NCBI GenBank assembly: GCA_049999725.1
Contig: JBNGIS010030160.1
Location: forward strand, 1 to 51,026
Source: Haplomitrium mnioides
Taxonomy: Eukaryota > Marchantiophyta > Haplomitriopsida > Calobryales
Length of the DNA stretch: 51,026 bases
Reading direction: 5' to 3'
The translations under genes and the position numbers were made by a program. Under the pieces are notes generated by a model, which was not told the DNA's origin, ran no database searches, and was given only the letters and a program-made list of their open reading frames with translations. Shown one piece after another: positions 26,853 through 36,607 of this stretch (positions within the stretch are counted from its first letter, which is position 1; the number at the start of each line of letters is the position of its first letter).

Positions 26853-26862
26853 AAAAAATGTA

Positions 26863-29800
26863 TGTCAGCCCCGTGATCGGAGCCTTAACTCTTTTTCGAC
26901 ATAGTTACCCCCAATAAAGGGCTGACTTAGTGTTTCGGGACCTTTTATGGGAGGGGTTTTGCACCGAATGACCCCCAACATCTATTTACTCGTTCAAGAG
27001 TGACTGTGTCGCACTAAACCACACCCAAGCACATACAACCAAGCGCACACACACCTTCTTCCAACGCCAATAGATGCTAGTCACACCCCTTCTTCAGGCC
27101 TTAACCTCGAGAGGTGCCACTTGGAAGACAAAGGACGATAGAACATAGAATCCGGGGTCTTCCCAGGATTGGACAGATGAAATGCAGGCTTTCTACAACT
27201 AAGAACTTCACAGAATCACAAACAGAACACAAATCTAACTAAACACACGCACATAGGCACAATTGTACAAACACCCTGCCATGCCAACATTGTAGGCCTT
27301 CCTGCTGCTCAAAACCAATCTTCTCTCCCCACCCTATTACCTAGATAGTTTTTCAACTTCCCTCGCGAGAAGCCTTGGATTTACTTCCTCAGGCTCAAAA
27401 GAGGATTTCCTTAACTTCCACCTCTGGAAGACAGTCCCCACGACTGTTGGCCACCACTCCACCTTGAGCCTCGAATGGATCCTCTCTGCAGTGCGTAAGC
27501 ACTAACACAGCCACTCCTCTCTTGACTCCACTTGCAAATTATGATGAGAAATGCCCCCAAGCGCCCCTAAGATTGATGCTCCTACACAGACGAAGCTTAG
27601 ACGACCCCAAGACCCCCTTGGCAGCCTCCCATGAATTCAAGTCGACAAACTCCCTTCAAATTTACTTGGCAATCCACCTCCAAATGCTTGGCCCACTTGC
27701 AACGATGAGTCCACCTGGATTGTCTGAGACTCTAGAGCCCCTACGCTCAGCGATTCTCAGCACCCCTCCAATCCACCTCCACCCCCGCTGGTATCCTTGA
27801 ACAAGTCCACTCCCCACACGTGAATCTTGGCTAGAATCTCTCCTCTCTCCCCCGCTACCTCTTCCTCCTCGAGTTTGGTCTCCCAATCTCAATTTTGCAT
27901 GAACAACAACCCCCTCAATCCGGCAACGATCCCAGCTATACCCCTTATGTAGCGTGCGTCCTCCTGCAACAAATTCTTGATCAAGATCGATCCTCCCACA
28001 TTTGCTGGATCGGTAGTTTTTCTCGTTAGCAACCATTTCTTGAGAAGCTGACACCTGTCGGTTAGCCCACGTTTCATGGGTATCAGTTGAAGCCCCCATG
28101 ATTGGAAGAGGAAAATCACAAGGAAGGATTGTTAGCGCCTTGTTTTCGCTTTGCAGTGCTCTTCCTTGCCGATTTTCAATCAGGAACTCCCTCGCTGCTG
28201 TTTGTGTTAGCAACCTCGTAGCAATCCTGATTCGATTCCTTTGAAGTGTCTCGTTGAGCGCAGATCAGCAGCTGGATCAGAGAGATTTTTCCTGAAGGGA
28301 AATTCGAAGGGATTCGTTTGGAGAGGATTGGATTCGCAGCAGATGGGTTACGCGACGTATTCCGTGGGCTTCTTCTCGATTATCCTTGATTTTTCATGCT
28401 GCTATGCTCTCGTGATCGCTCGCGGACCCCTCCAAGTAGCCACGCTTCCGCAAGCGTTTGCGGACCCCCATAGATCACCACGTGTCCGCAAACCCCTTTG
28501 GAACCTCGCCGTCGCTCTTTGGAATCCCACAGATCGCCACGTATCCACAAACCCCTTCGGAACCCCACCATTGCTCCTCTGAAGCTCGTCGTCGTTCTTC
28601 AAAACCTCGCCATTGTTCTTCAGAACCTCGTCGTCGTTCCTCGGAATCCCACAGATCGCCATGTGTCCTTCTCCCCACGTCATCTGCAACTGCGCCGCCC
28701 GACGCCGCCCCGCAAAGGGGTAGGCAGACTAACGTCTTTGACTGGAATCCGAAGTTGATCCTCGCTGACCCTGAGGATCCTTCGAACCACCTCCAATTGC
28801 CACGTCATCCGCCACTGTGTCGTCTGACGCCGCCCCGCAAAGGGGTAGGCGGACCGATGCCTTGACCGGATTCTGCGGTTGACCCGCGCTGACTCCTCTT
28901 CCGTGGATGCCACATCATCCGCAGAACAGGTCCCTCGCCGAGTAAGAATGGTACCTGTTGTCACCGTTTTGGCACCCGCTTGCAGTAAGAACTGAGGCTG
29001 CTTTCGCTTAACTTTTACCTTTGCTTGATATAAGAACTATGGCGGGGCTCCCCATTGATCCCTTTTGAACTTTTCAGCGTTGCCCCGTTGAACTTTCGTC
29101 TTCGCCAATGTCAAATTGTGATAGGTCACCCTTTCAGCTATTGGTCCTTTGCTTCTTCTTCTGGCCGGATAGTCGCTCAATCACCTTTCTGGTACTCTTG
29201 GTCTTGTTTTGGTCGGATTGTCAATGTATCGCCCCTTCGGCTGCTTGTTGCTCGCTTCTTCCTCTGGCCGGAACTTCGCTTGATCACTTTTTTCGGCTCT
29301 CTTTGATCTTGTTTTGGCCGGACTCGTGATTTATCCCCATTTTGCCGTTCCTTGATCTTGTTCTGGCCGGATTGTTGCTTGGTCACCTTTTCGGCACCCC
29401 ATGCTATTTGTTTGGTCAGACCCTCGATATATCGTCGATTCAAAATCCCCTTGCAATAAGAACGATACGCGCCACAGACTCCTGTCAAACTTTTCCCCTA
29501 TTTTGCCGGATCAACGATAGATCATCATTTTGCCTTTCATTCCTTGGTCTCTATTTGTGCTTCCCGTCGGATCCCTGTTAAGTGGGCTCCCCACGTAGGG
29601 TGGCTCATCGCAACCCATTTAACTGGGGCTCTCCACTTAGAGAGGCTGATCGGAACCCGTTTAACCGAGGCTCCCCAATTTTCCGCTAAGGGCCTGCGGA
29701 CTCCCTAGAATTGCCACGTGTCCTCAAACCGTGAAGTGCGGTGGGGCTGCCACGTTTCTGCAGCGCCCCACATACTCCCTCAAGAACTAAATCGGTGATG

Positions 29801-30931
29801 AAACACTGCTTCGCCCTTCTCGCTTAGCCTCATAGTTGCCTTAAGCAATTCTCCATGCCGTAGAAATGGTGATAAGTCACCTCTTCGTCAATTGCCGCTT
29901 TGCTTATCCCTGTTTCGCCACTACTTCGGACTCGTCGGACCCCCCTTAGCGGATCCTTGTTAAGCGGTCCCCCCACGTTGTAAGACGCATCGGAACCCGC
30001 TTAATTGGGGATCCCCATGTAGGGAGGCTGGACCCCGTCAAACTCTTCGGACCCCCAGAAGCTACCACGTCCTCCGACGGATTTTGTGAAGTGCGCGAAG
30101 GCCGCCACGTTTCCGCAGACCTCTTTGAACTCCTCGGACCTCTTCTTTCGTGTTGATTCTTCGCCTCGATCGCCCTCCTCTGGTCCGATTGTATCATCTG
30201 GCTTTCGATTATGGAGCGCCTCCTTCCCTTCTCGCTTGGCCTACCCATCGTGGGGCCTCATCCTCCTCGAGTTCATACAACTGCCTCCTCTTTACCTGTC
30301 TTTGCCTACTGCACGTTCCTTTGTTCGTGGTTCATTTCCGCTGGGTAAGTTCTCGCAGTGTTGTGACCTTTGATCCAGTTGCGTGATGGCCATCTGCACG
30401 GCTCTAACTGGCCTCCCCCTCGCCTTCACCTCCCGTAACTCCTCTTGTGACTTCTCCCTCACGTGATTCCTCTTTGAGTGATGTTGGCTCCCTTCTCCAT
30501 GACTTCCTCCACGCTGGTGGCTGGCTCCTTTGACCTCTGCCCTCCTCTCCTTGAATCCTTTTGTTGCTCCCTTCTGATGATCTCCCTCTCACCTCTCCTT
30601 GAATCCTCCTGCTCACCCTTGTCAGTCCTACCTCTGTCATGAATTGCTGCAAGTTCCTTTGATCCCCTTGCTAGCCTTCTTCTCTGACTCATCTGAATTC
30701 CACATGGCTCCCCCTTGCATTGTAGGATCCATGATGTTCATTGGGGAAAGCAGAAAAGAAAGGAAGAGAAGGGAAAGGGGGAAGAGGAGGGAGGTGCAAG
30801 ATTGTCACAACAACAATAAAACAATAAAATGTAGTAACACACAACAGGCTAACACAAATTGATGGAATCAACCAGGCTAAGAAGCTCAGAATTTACAAAA
30901 AATGAAAAAACTCAGACACACCCGACCGACA
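26863..30931 (-). repeat. Gypsy 5' LTR (right copy), 4069 bp
   Basis: It begins TGTCAGCCCCGTGATCGG and ends CCCGACCGACA on the plus strand. It lies next to the PBS and gag, so it is the 5' LTR of this minus-strand element. It lacks the ~285-bp block present in the left copy. It contains two CCCCGCAAAGGGGTAGG modules (28708 and 28833) and ACGT boxes. Confidence 0.93.
27662..28213 (-). other. LTR-internal open frame, right copy
   Basis: A 183-codon open frame in element sense, colinear with 17620-18060. It would lie within the 5' LTR, upstream of gag. No domain is recognised. It may simply reflect low stop density in GC-rich LTR DNA. Confidence 0.3.
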
Positions 30932-30936
30932 TTAAC
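30932..30936. repeat. Gypsy target-site duplication, right (TTAAC)
   Basis: Exact copy of 16428-16432. The empty site would have read GTTTTAAC followed by AAAAACTTGG. Confidence 0.93.
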
Positions 30937-31682
30937 AAAAACTTGGAAAACATTACAAAGTCGTAAATTTTAAGTAATTTAAAAAATTAAGTCATTTTAA
31001 AATAAAATTGTAGTCTAGATTTCATCCGCGCATAGACATAATGCCACTACAAACTTGTTATTTGAAAGACTAACAAAATACTTTGGGAAAACCCCGAGTA
31101 GACAAGGAGTTAGGGGAATCGGTTTGGAGTTTGAAAGATTAACAAAATACTTGGGGAAAACCCCGAGCAGACAAGGAGTTAGGGGAATTGGTTTGGAGTC
31201 CCGAGGCACAAAAGCTAGACAAAACAAACATTGTGGGTAGTTCAAAGTTCGATTTTGAAGTCCAAGCAAGAAGAAGGCTTTTAATTTTTCTTCAAAGTCC
31301 ATGCGCACGAAGGGTTTAGTAGTCATATTGTGCAATGGTTCATCAATTCAAAAACACCTAAAGTTTTTAAATCTATATCTACAAAGGAGTCAGTAATCAA
31401 AAGAAAAGAGGCTAATTCAACTCAAGCAAGTAGCAGGCTACAAAATTTCCATCAAAGCCTATGCATGTATAGGGTTCCAAGTTCCGAATCATAGTCCCTA
31501 CATGTAAGAGGTTCTGAGTTCTACATTAGAGTCTATGCACATCTAAGGTTCCAAGCTCTATATCTGAGTCTTTGCACATGGAAGGTTTTGAGTTCCATAT
31601 GAGAGTCTAGGTGCAAATAAGGTTATGAGTTTTTCCAGCAAAGTCTACATGAACATAAAGTTTCAAGTTCTATGCAACAATC

Positions 31683-31860
31683 GCTACTTTGAACCAGGTT
31701 CCACGTTTGGGTTCTTGTTTCATTTGGCGTTTGCAAAAACCAATTTCAAAATTTTAGCATCCAAAATTATGAATTTGATGCTAGTAATATTCGTTTGCAA
31801 ACAAAATTTAATTTTATATATCAAAATGGCTCACTTTGAGTATACAATGTATTGAGAACA
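31683..31860 (+). repeat. Repeat matching the right end of the window
   Basis: It starts GCTACTTTGAACCAGG and resembles 50849 onward through the following ~150 bp (TTGGCG, AAATTT..GCAT.CAAAA blocks). It may be a terminal or subterminal region of a transposon family. Confidence 0.5.
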
Positions 31861-32104
31861 AATCTTCTTATTAGCATTTTAACAAAATTGCTTTCATAAT
31901 TTCATCTTTCAAAAGCATGAGCATCACCAAACAAAATATATAAAAAATATAAACGACAGTTCTTGTTAAATATTTTCAAAACTAGCAATGATATCAATAA
32001 TTTGAGAAATTAATAAAAACATTCAAATTTCATCAAGAACTTTTGAACTAGAACCTTAAAGTGTTGGCCAAGAGGATTGTTGAAGCAAAATTGTGAAAAG
32101 ATTG

Positions 32105-32245
32105 ATGAAGCCTATGCGCGCATGGACAATTGAGGCTAAATTGTAGGCACACTTTGTTTGAAAGATCCATGTGCGTAAGGACAACTACAGCTAACTCGAG
32201 CTTGAACAATTGAAGCCCATGCACATATGGAGAACTAAAGTGAAC
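32105..32245. repeat. Palindrome-family units 3' of the methyltransferase gene
   Basis: ATGCGCGCAT at 32114-32123, followed by degenerate units ATCCATGTGCGTAAGGAC (about 32166) and GCCCATGCACATATGGAG (about 32216). Confidence 0.7.
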
Positions 32246-32521
32246 ACAAAATATTGAGTAATTAGAAGCAAGGAATGTAGAAGTCCGTCTAAGAAGGGAC
32301 AGCAAAAACTAAGGATTAAAGAAAACTTGAAACAAAAAATGAAAAAAAAAAGTGAGCTTCCATGCTAGCATAGACTTCATTGCTTATTTTTATGAAAACC
32401 AATACATTTTGTTCAAAAACCATTTTGTGTAGGAAATTGAATTGTAAAGAAAATACTTCAATTGGATTTGGAATGCAACAAGATTGAAACTTCAGCAAAT
32501 AAAATTTTGTGAAGAAAATAC

Positions 32522-32527
32522 TTTATT
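32522..32527 (-). terminator. Polyadenylation signal of the ParB-methyltransferase gene
   Basis: AATAAA on the minus strand, 16 nt after the inferred stop codon. Confidence 0.4.
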
Positions 32528-33949
32528 ATGTACAAAAATTACATCACTCTGATGCTACAGCTCTATCCTCTTCAGAAGGAATTGTCTCATCTAAATCAAC
32601 TAGCTGAGAAGCTTCAGCATCTCAAGCTGCTACAAAGTCCTACCAAGACTTTCTAGTCCCAGAGATGGCAACAGAATCGCCAATAGCACTTGCAGTACCA
32701 AGAGGAACAAGTTCTTTGTGGTATGTATATACTATCTACGATTCGATTATGTCAGATGGCAAAGAAGCCATTGTCAAAACTCTCTGAGGAATATAGATAG
32801 AAAAATGTGTATCATATTCCACAACAATGCAATTTTGCATCAGATTTAAAGCACAAACAAGGCCGGTGTCGAACCCAGAGCAAAGATCTAAGATCCAATC
32901 TTGCTCTGTTGTTAAATGGTCAATGAAAAAATTATAAAGAGCATGAGGCTTTTGGTAAACATTCACAAGAGCATCATCTCTTGGATGTTTTATTTTAGTC
33001 GACATAGCAAGGTAACTAAACACAAACCGCATAATTTGCCGAGGACGACCATTTGCATCAACAGGTTGCAAGTTGAAGAGTCTCATGCTCCTCTTGCCCT
33101 CCTTTGTCCAATAGCCCACAGTCCAATACTCAAAGCCGTGAGCGATTCTTGGACCACCGGAATGATGAATTTTGCTTTTGTCCTTGTAGTAAGAAAAAAA
33201 AAAACAAATCAGACACTTGAAACATAGTGTAGGAAAACTAAACAAGGTAAACTAAAAAACCAAAAAATCAAAAAAGAACTTATGAGATGTTGTAGTCGAT
33301 GGTACAACAAACCTCCAAAAAAGCATCATCGACGATACCAAATTGTTGCAAAGAATGGATTATTAAAAAAGACCAAAAATCAAAAGTTGTGATTGCTGCA
33401 AAAGAGGAAACCATATCAAAAATGTCATCCTTAGAAAAGGGTTCGGAATCATCGTGCTTGCATTCCTTAAGGTTGTAACCGTAAGAAATATCTGCAATTG
33501 CCAAAGTGAAACATCTAGGTTTCACTAATCCCTTCAACTAACGAGCATTTGCCTCCCTGTGGACTTGGTAATATACCAGTTTGAGCCCATCAACAAAGGA
33601 CAATAAGTCCTCGTCTTCATCTCTTAAAACTCTATCAGTGGGAAGGGCATCAATATCATATTGATGCCTTGATTTCCACTCTCTAGCTTTTTGGCAATGA
33701 AGTAGAAAAGCAGGAGGGTAGGAAACAAGTGTTGGAGCCTGGTCTTGAAATTCTAGGGCTTCTTTGACCCCCGATCTTTTTTTCCATTTGGCAATTGTCG
33801 TTAATTTTTTGGCAAGCTCCCGTTTAAAGGTTTTGTCTCCCTACACATAGCAAAAATAGAAAAAAAAAAAGGAGACAACAAAAAAAAACGTAGACTTAAA
33901 GAGGAAGAGAATGCAAGCATAGACCCTCAAGTCAACTTAATCAATGACT

Positions 33950-34290
33950 TGAAAGTCCAAAATAACATGGACATTGAAGTCCAAGCTAAGATGGATATTG
34001 GACTACAAACCAAGATAGACATTGAAGTCCATGCGCGCATGGACATTGAAGTCCATCACTCTTGGACTTCAATGCCCATGCGCGCATGAACTTCAATGTC
34101 ATTGCACGCTTGGACTTCAATGTCCATGTGCACATGAACTTGCTAGTCCAAGCACGCGCAAGGACTAGAGAGTCCCTTACAAGCTTGGACTAGAGAGTCC
34201 ATTCGCACATGGATTTTATAGTCCAAACGCGCCAAACTAGAGAGTCTTTGTGCGCACAAACTTAAAAGTCCATGCACGCATGGACTCATA
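33950..34290. repeat. Palindromic minisatellite in intron 2 of the methyltransferase gene
   Basis: About a dozen units, 25-30 bp apart. They include the perfect palindrome GTCCATGCGCGCATGGAC at 34027-34044 and CATGCGCGCATG at 34077-34088, plus degenerate units (GTCCATGTGCACATGAAC, GTCCATGCACGCATGGAC). All lie between exon ends 34377 and 33840. Confidence 0.85.
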
Positions 34291-36001
34291 ATCATTTTTA
34301 TTCTAACAAAAGACAATCTACAAAAAATTCAATGCAACTGTAGAGAAACAAATGTATAATATAAAAACAAAATTACCAAAAGTTTCTCACAACTGAAGTA
34401 AAATGCAAACATCTTTGACTCCTCGATATGGAGAGGGTACTCCTCTCTTGCTTCTTCCCAAGAGCTGCAATAGACTTTAGAGTAGAAAGACTTTACCATG
34501 ACTGCCAAAACTTTATGTCTCTCTAGATTGTGAGACATTTCTTCAATTGAAAGCTTTGTGGCTTTCACAGATTTCAAAACAAATATTTTAACTTTGCCCA
34601 GAAGACCCTAAAGAGACCTCCAAGGTGTCCACTTCATGTCCTCCATTCTCATTGATCCCTTGGCCTTAGGCTTCCGGCCCTTCACCCTATTTTTCTCCCA
34701 CATAGAAAAAATGCTCTATTGTAAATCCCAGAGCTCACCACTTTGAAATGCCAGCTGGAATCAATTGTCTTGAGAAGTGACTGTCTCTATTTTGAAACAC
34801 CAACTGGAACCAATTGTCTTGAGAAGTGACTGTCTTTTCAAGAGTCAACTTTGGCTTGATCTCCAAGGTCTTCAACACCAACTCTCTTTTTAACTTTTGG
34901 GATGAAACCATCCCACTCTCCACAAACCTCTGATGCTAATATTTGACCTTATGAATCGATGTCATTTCTAATCGGTACCTTTGGCTGTAATTTTCATTTG
35001 TTGCAAATATGCGGGCCTCTGTTGGTGTTAAGCCCACGTATACATAACAGTTGTAGAGCAAAACGATTGGATTCTTCGCTCTGTATTTGGTGATTAGAAG
35101 TTGCCTTTTGGCAGCAGTGTGATTGCCTCTTGCAATCTTGTATTGATACTTGTCAGGGTTCCTCAGATTGAACTCTGACTTATCCTGTAACCCGTACTTT
35201 AGGTCAACGACAACAATAAAAAAACTGTAGGCATATTTATTGGTGATCATTCTCTGCGCTAGAAGCTCAACAAAGTCTTCATTCAACCTCCTAATGTGGA
35301 ATGACCCCCAACTGTCTATTCTAGATCTTGGAAGATTTAAATTCTCCAACTGAATTGTAATTGTTTCTTCTCAGACTTTGTATTGCTGGATTGCAAACTC
35401 CTTGATTTTATTTTTGTCTTCTTCAAACAAGGTCTAAGGGTCAACTTGCTCACGCTCTTAAAAGGTTCGCATCTCCTTATGCAATTTCCTTTTGAATCTA
35501 GATGTTGGAGCGTGAACTGGCTCCGACTCAGTTTCCTCCCTTGAGCTACTTGGTGTTGAAGACAAAAGGGCAGTAGAAGAGGACTTTGTTGGAGATTGGG
35601 AGGGGGTTGGCTCCTCCCCAATAAATCAAGCTAGAATAGGATTCTTCTTTGGGACGGTCCGTTTCTTCTTTTTTGGAGCCTTGATTGGTTCCACCACTCT
35701 TCTCTTTTTTGCAGATGATGGTCCTGGTGTTGCTGCCATTGACATGGTTGCTGCGCTTGGAACAAGCTGCTGAATGTGGACACCCTGGTTGGTCTTCAAT
35801 AGTTTGATGCTGAAGGCCATCTTGATAAAGTCATGTTCAACGCGCTTCGCGTCTTGGTAGGCATTCACAAAGTCTGCCAAAAATTGAGTGAACTGAAAAA
35901 CAAAATAAAAAAATAATCAAACATGTTAAACAAAAAGTCTTGAGGTGTTTACAATGAGTAAAAATGTACTTAACATTGAGTCTAAGCTCAAAAAGACTAG
36001 A

Positions 36002-36182
36002 AAGTCCATGCGCGCATGGACTTACATTGTCAAGTCCATGCGTGCTCGGACTCCCAAGTCCCTTCGGCGCCTGAACTCCCTAGTCCATTTGCGCTTGGAC
36101 TCCCTAGTCTATGCATGCTTGGACTTAGTGAGTCTATGCGTGCATGGACTCAGAAGTCCATGTGTGCATTGAGTTTCGAGTC
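36002..36182. repeat. Palindromic minisatellite in intron 1 of the methyltransferase gene
   Basis: The first unit is a perfect 22-bp palindrome (36002-36023, core GTCCATGCGCGCATGGAC). Degenerate units follow at about 24-bp spacing (GTCCATGCGTGCTCGGAC, GTCTATGCATGCTTGGAC, GTCTATGCGTGCATGGAC). All lie inside the 36225-35893 intron. Confidence 0.85.
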
Positions 36183-36282
36183 AATCCAAAAAGAAAACAA
36201 ATGAAAAAGGGTTTTAAGATCTTACCTTGCCATCTTCTTTAACTATCTATAGATGCTTGGCAAAAATGTCCCTCTCATTCAT

Positions 36283-36607
36283 CTCCAAAAAGAAAAATTA
36301 TTTGTGATAGGCCTTGAACAAGGTAATGGAATCCTATGAATTGAAGGTGAGCCCTATGCGCACATAGGATCACGGATTGAACCATATCCACGCATAGGGT
36401 CAAGGAGTGAATCCAATGCGCGCATAGGATTAAGGAGTGAACAACTTGCGCACAAAGGATCAAAGAGGGAACCCAATGCTCGCAGAGAATTGAAGAAAAA
36501 ACCTTTGCATGCACAAGATCTTTGTTGCCAATCAAGCGGTCAAAGTTGAATTATTCTTTTGACTACTCCAATAGATCACAGAAAGACATTCAACTCAGAA
36601 TTTCTAG
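36283..36607. promoter_or_regulatory. Divergent intergenic region between methyltransferase and transposase genes
   Basis: The two genes start back to back about 325 bp apart, so this stretch should hold both promoters. It contains palindrome-family units of the CCTATGCGCGCATAGG type, including ATGCGCGCAT at 36416-36425, from about 36350 to 36520. The 36275-36535 minus open frame is made only of this repeat. No clear TATA box was chosen. Confidence 0.5.

Larger units (their letters stand above)
16433..30931 (-). mobile_element. Complete but inactive Ty3/gypsy LTR retrotransposon, 14.5 kb
   Basis: Two long LTRs (TGTCAG...GACA) bound an internal region of 6.03 kb at 20829-26862, flanked by the 5-bp duplication TTAAC. 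In minus-strand order the domains are PBS-like site, gag, zinc knuckles, aspartic protease, RT, RNase H, HHCC, integrase core, GPY/F-like module and polypurine tract. Domain order with integrase last identifies Ty3/gypsy. I see no chromodomain, but the C-terminus is decayed, so I do not assign a lineage. By eye the LTRs differ at roughly 8-12% of positions, mainly transitions, so the insertion is old. Several in-frame stops and at least three frame changes mean no intact polyprotein. Confidence 0.95.
30937..32521. other. Spacer with short duplications and palindrome-related repeats
   Basis: No gene seen. A 69-bp exact-phase tandem duplication lies at 31061-31129 and 31130-31198. From about 31440 to 31660 imperfect GTCTATGCACAT...GGTTCC units occur about every 30 bp, relatives of the palindrome family described for 32-38 kb. 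Confidence 0.5.
32544..36282 (-). pseudogene. ParB-like / N4-N6 amino-methyltransferase fusion carried by a transposon, decayed
   Basis: Inferred exons on the minus strand are 36282-36226, 35892-34377, 33840-33313 and 33182-32544. Donors are GTAAGA, GTAATT and GTTTGT, and acceptors are TTTTTCAG, TATGTGTAG and TTACTACAAG. All junctions are phase 0. Exon 2 has a basic NLS-like cluster (35709-35644) and a ParB/Srx-like domain (about 35320-34940) with GNHTAAK and LTPTEARIFATNEN. Exon 3 has ADISYGYN (33495-33472), matching catalytic motif IV (DPPY) as DISY. Exon 4 has VYQKPHALYNFF followed by DLCSGFDTG (32888-32862), matching motif I. Motif IV before motif I is the beta-class order of the N6_N4_Mtase family. 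The gene is broken by about ten in-frame stops (for example 36247, 35626 and 33538) and a 49-bp tandem duplication at about 34755-34852. Removing that duplication makes exon 2 exactly 489 codons. Ancestral length is about 890 aa. The ParB call is less certain than the methyltransferase call. The start codon is provisional. Confidence 0.72.

Noticed and set aside
36275-36535. 86-codon minus-strand frame rich in LILCAH words
   Set aside because: It is a translation of the palindrome-family repeat in the divergent spacer, out of frame with the methyltransferase exon.
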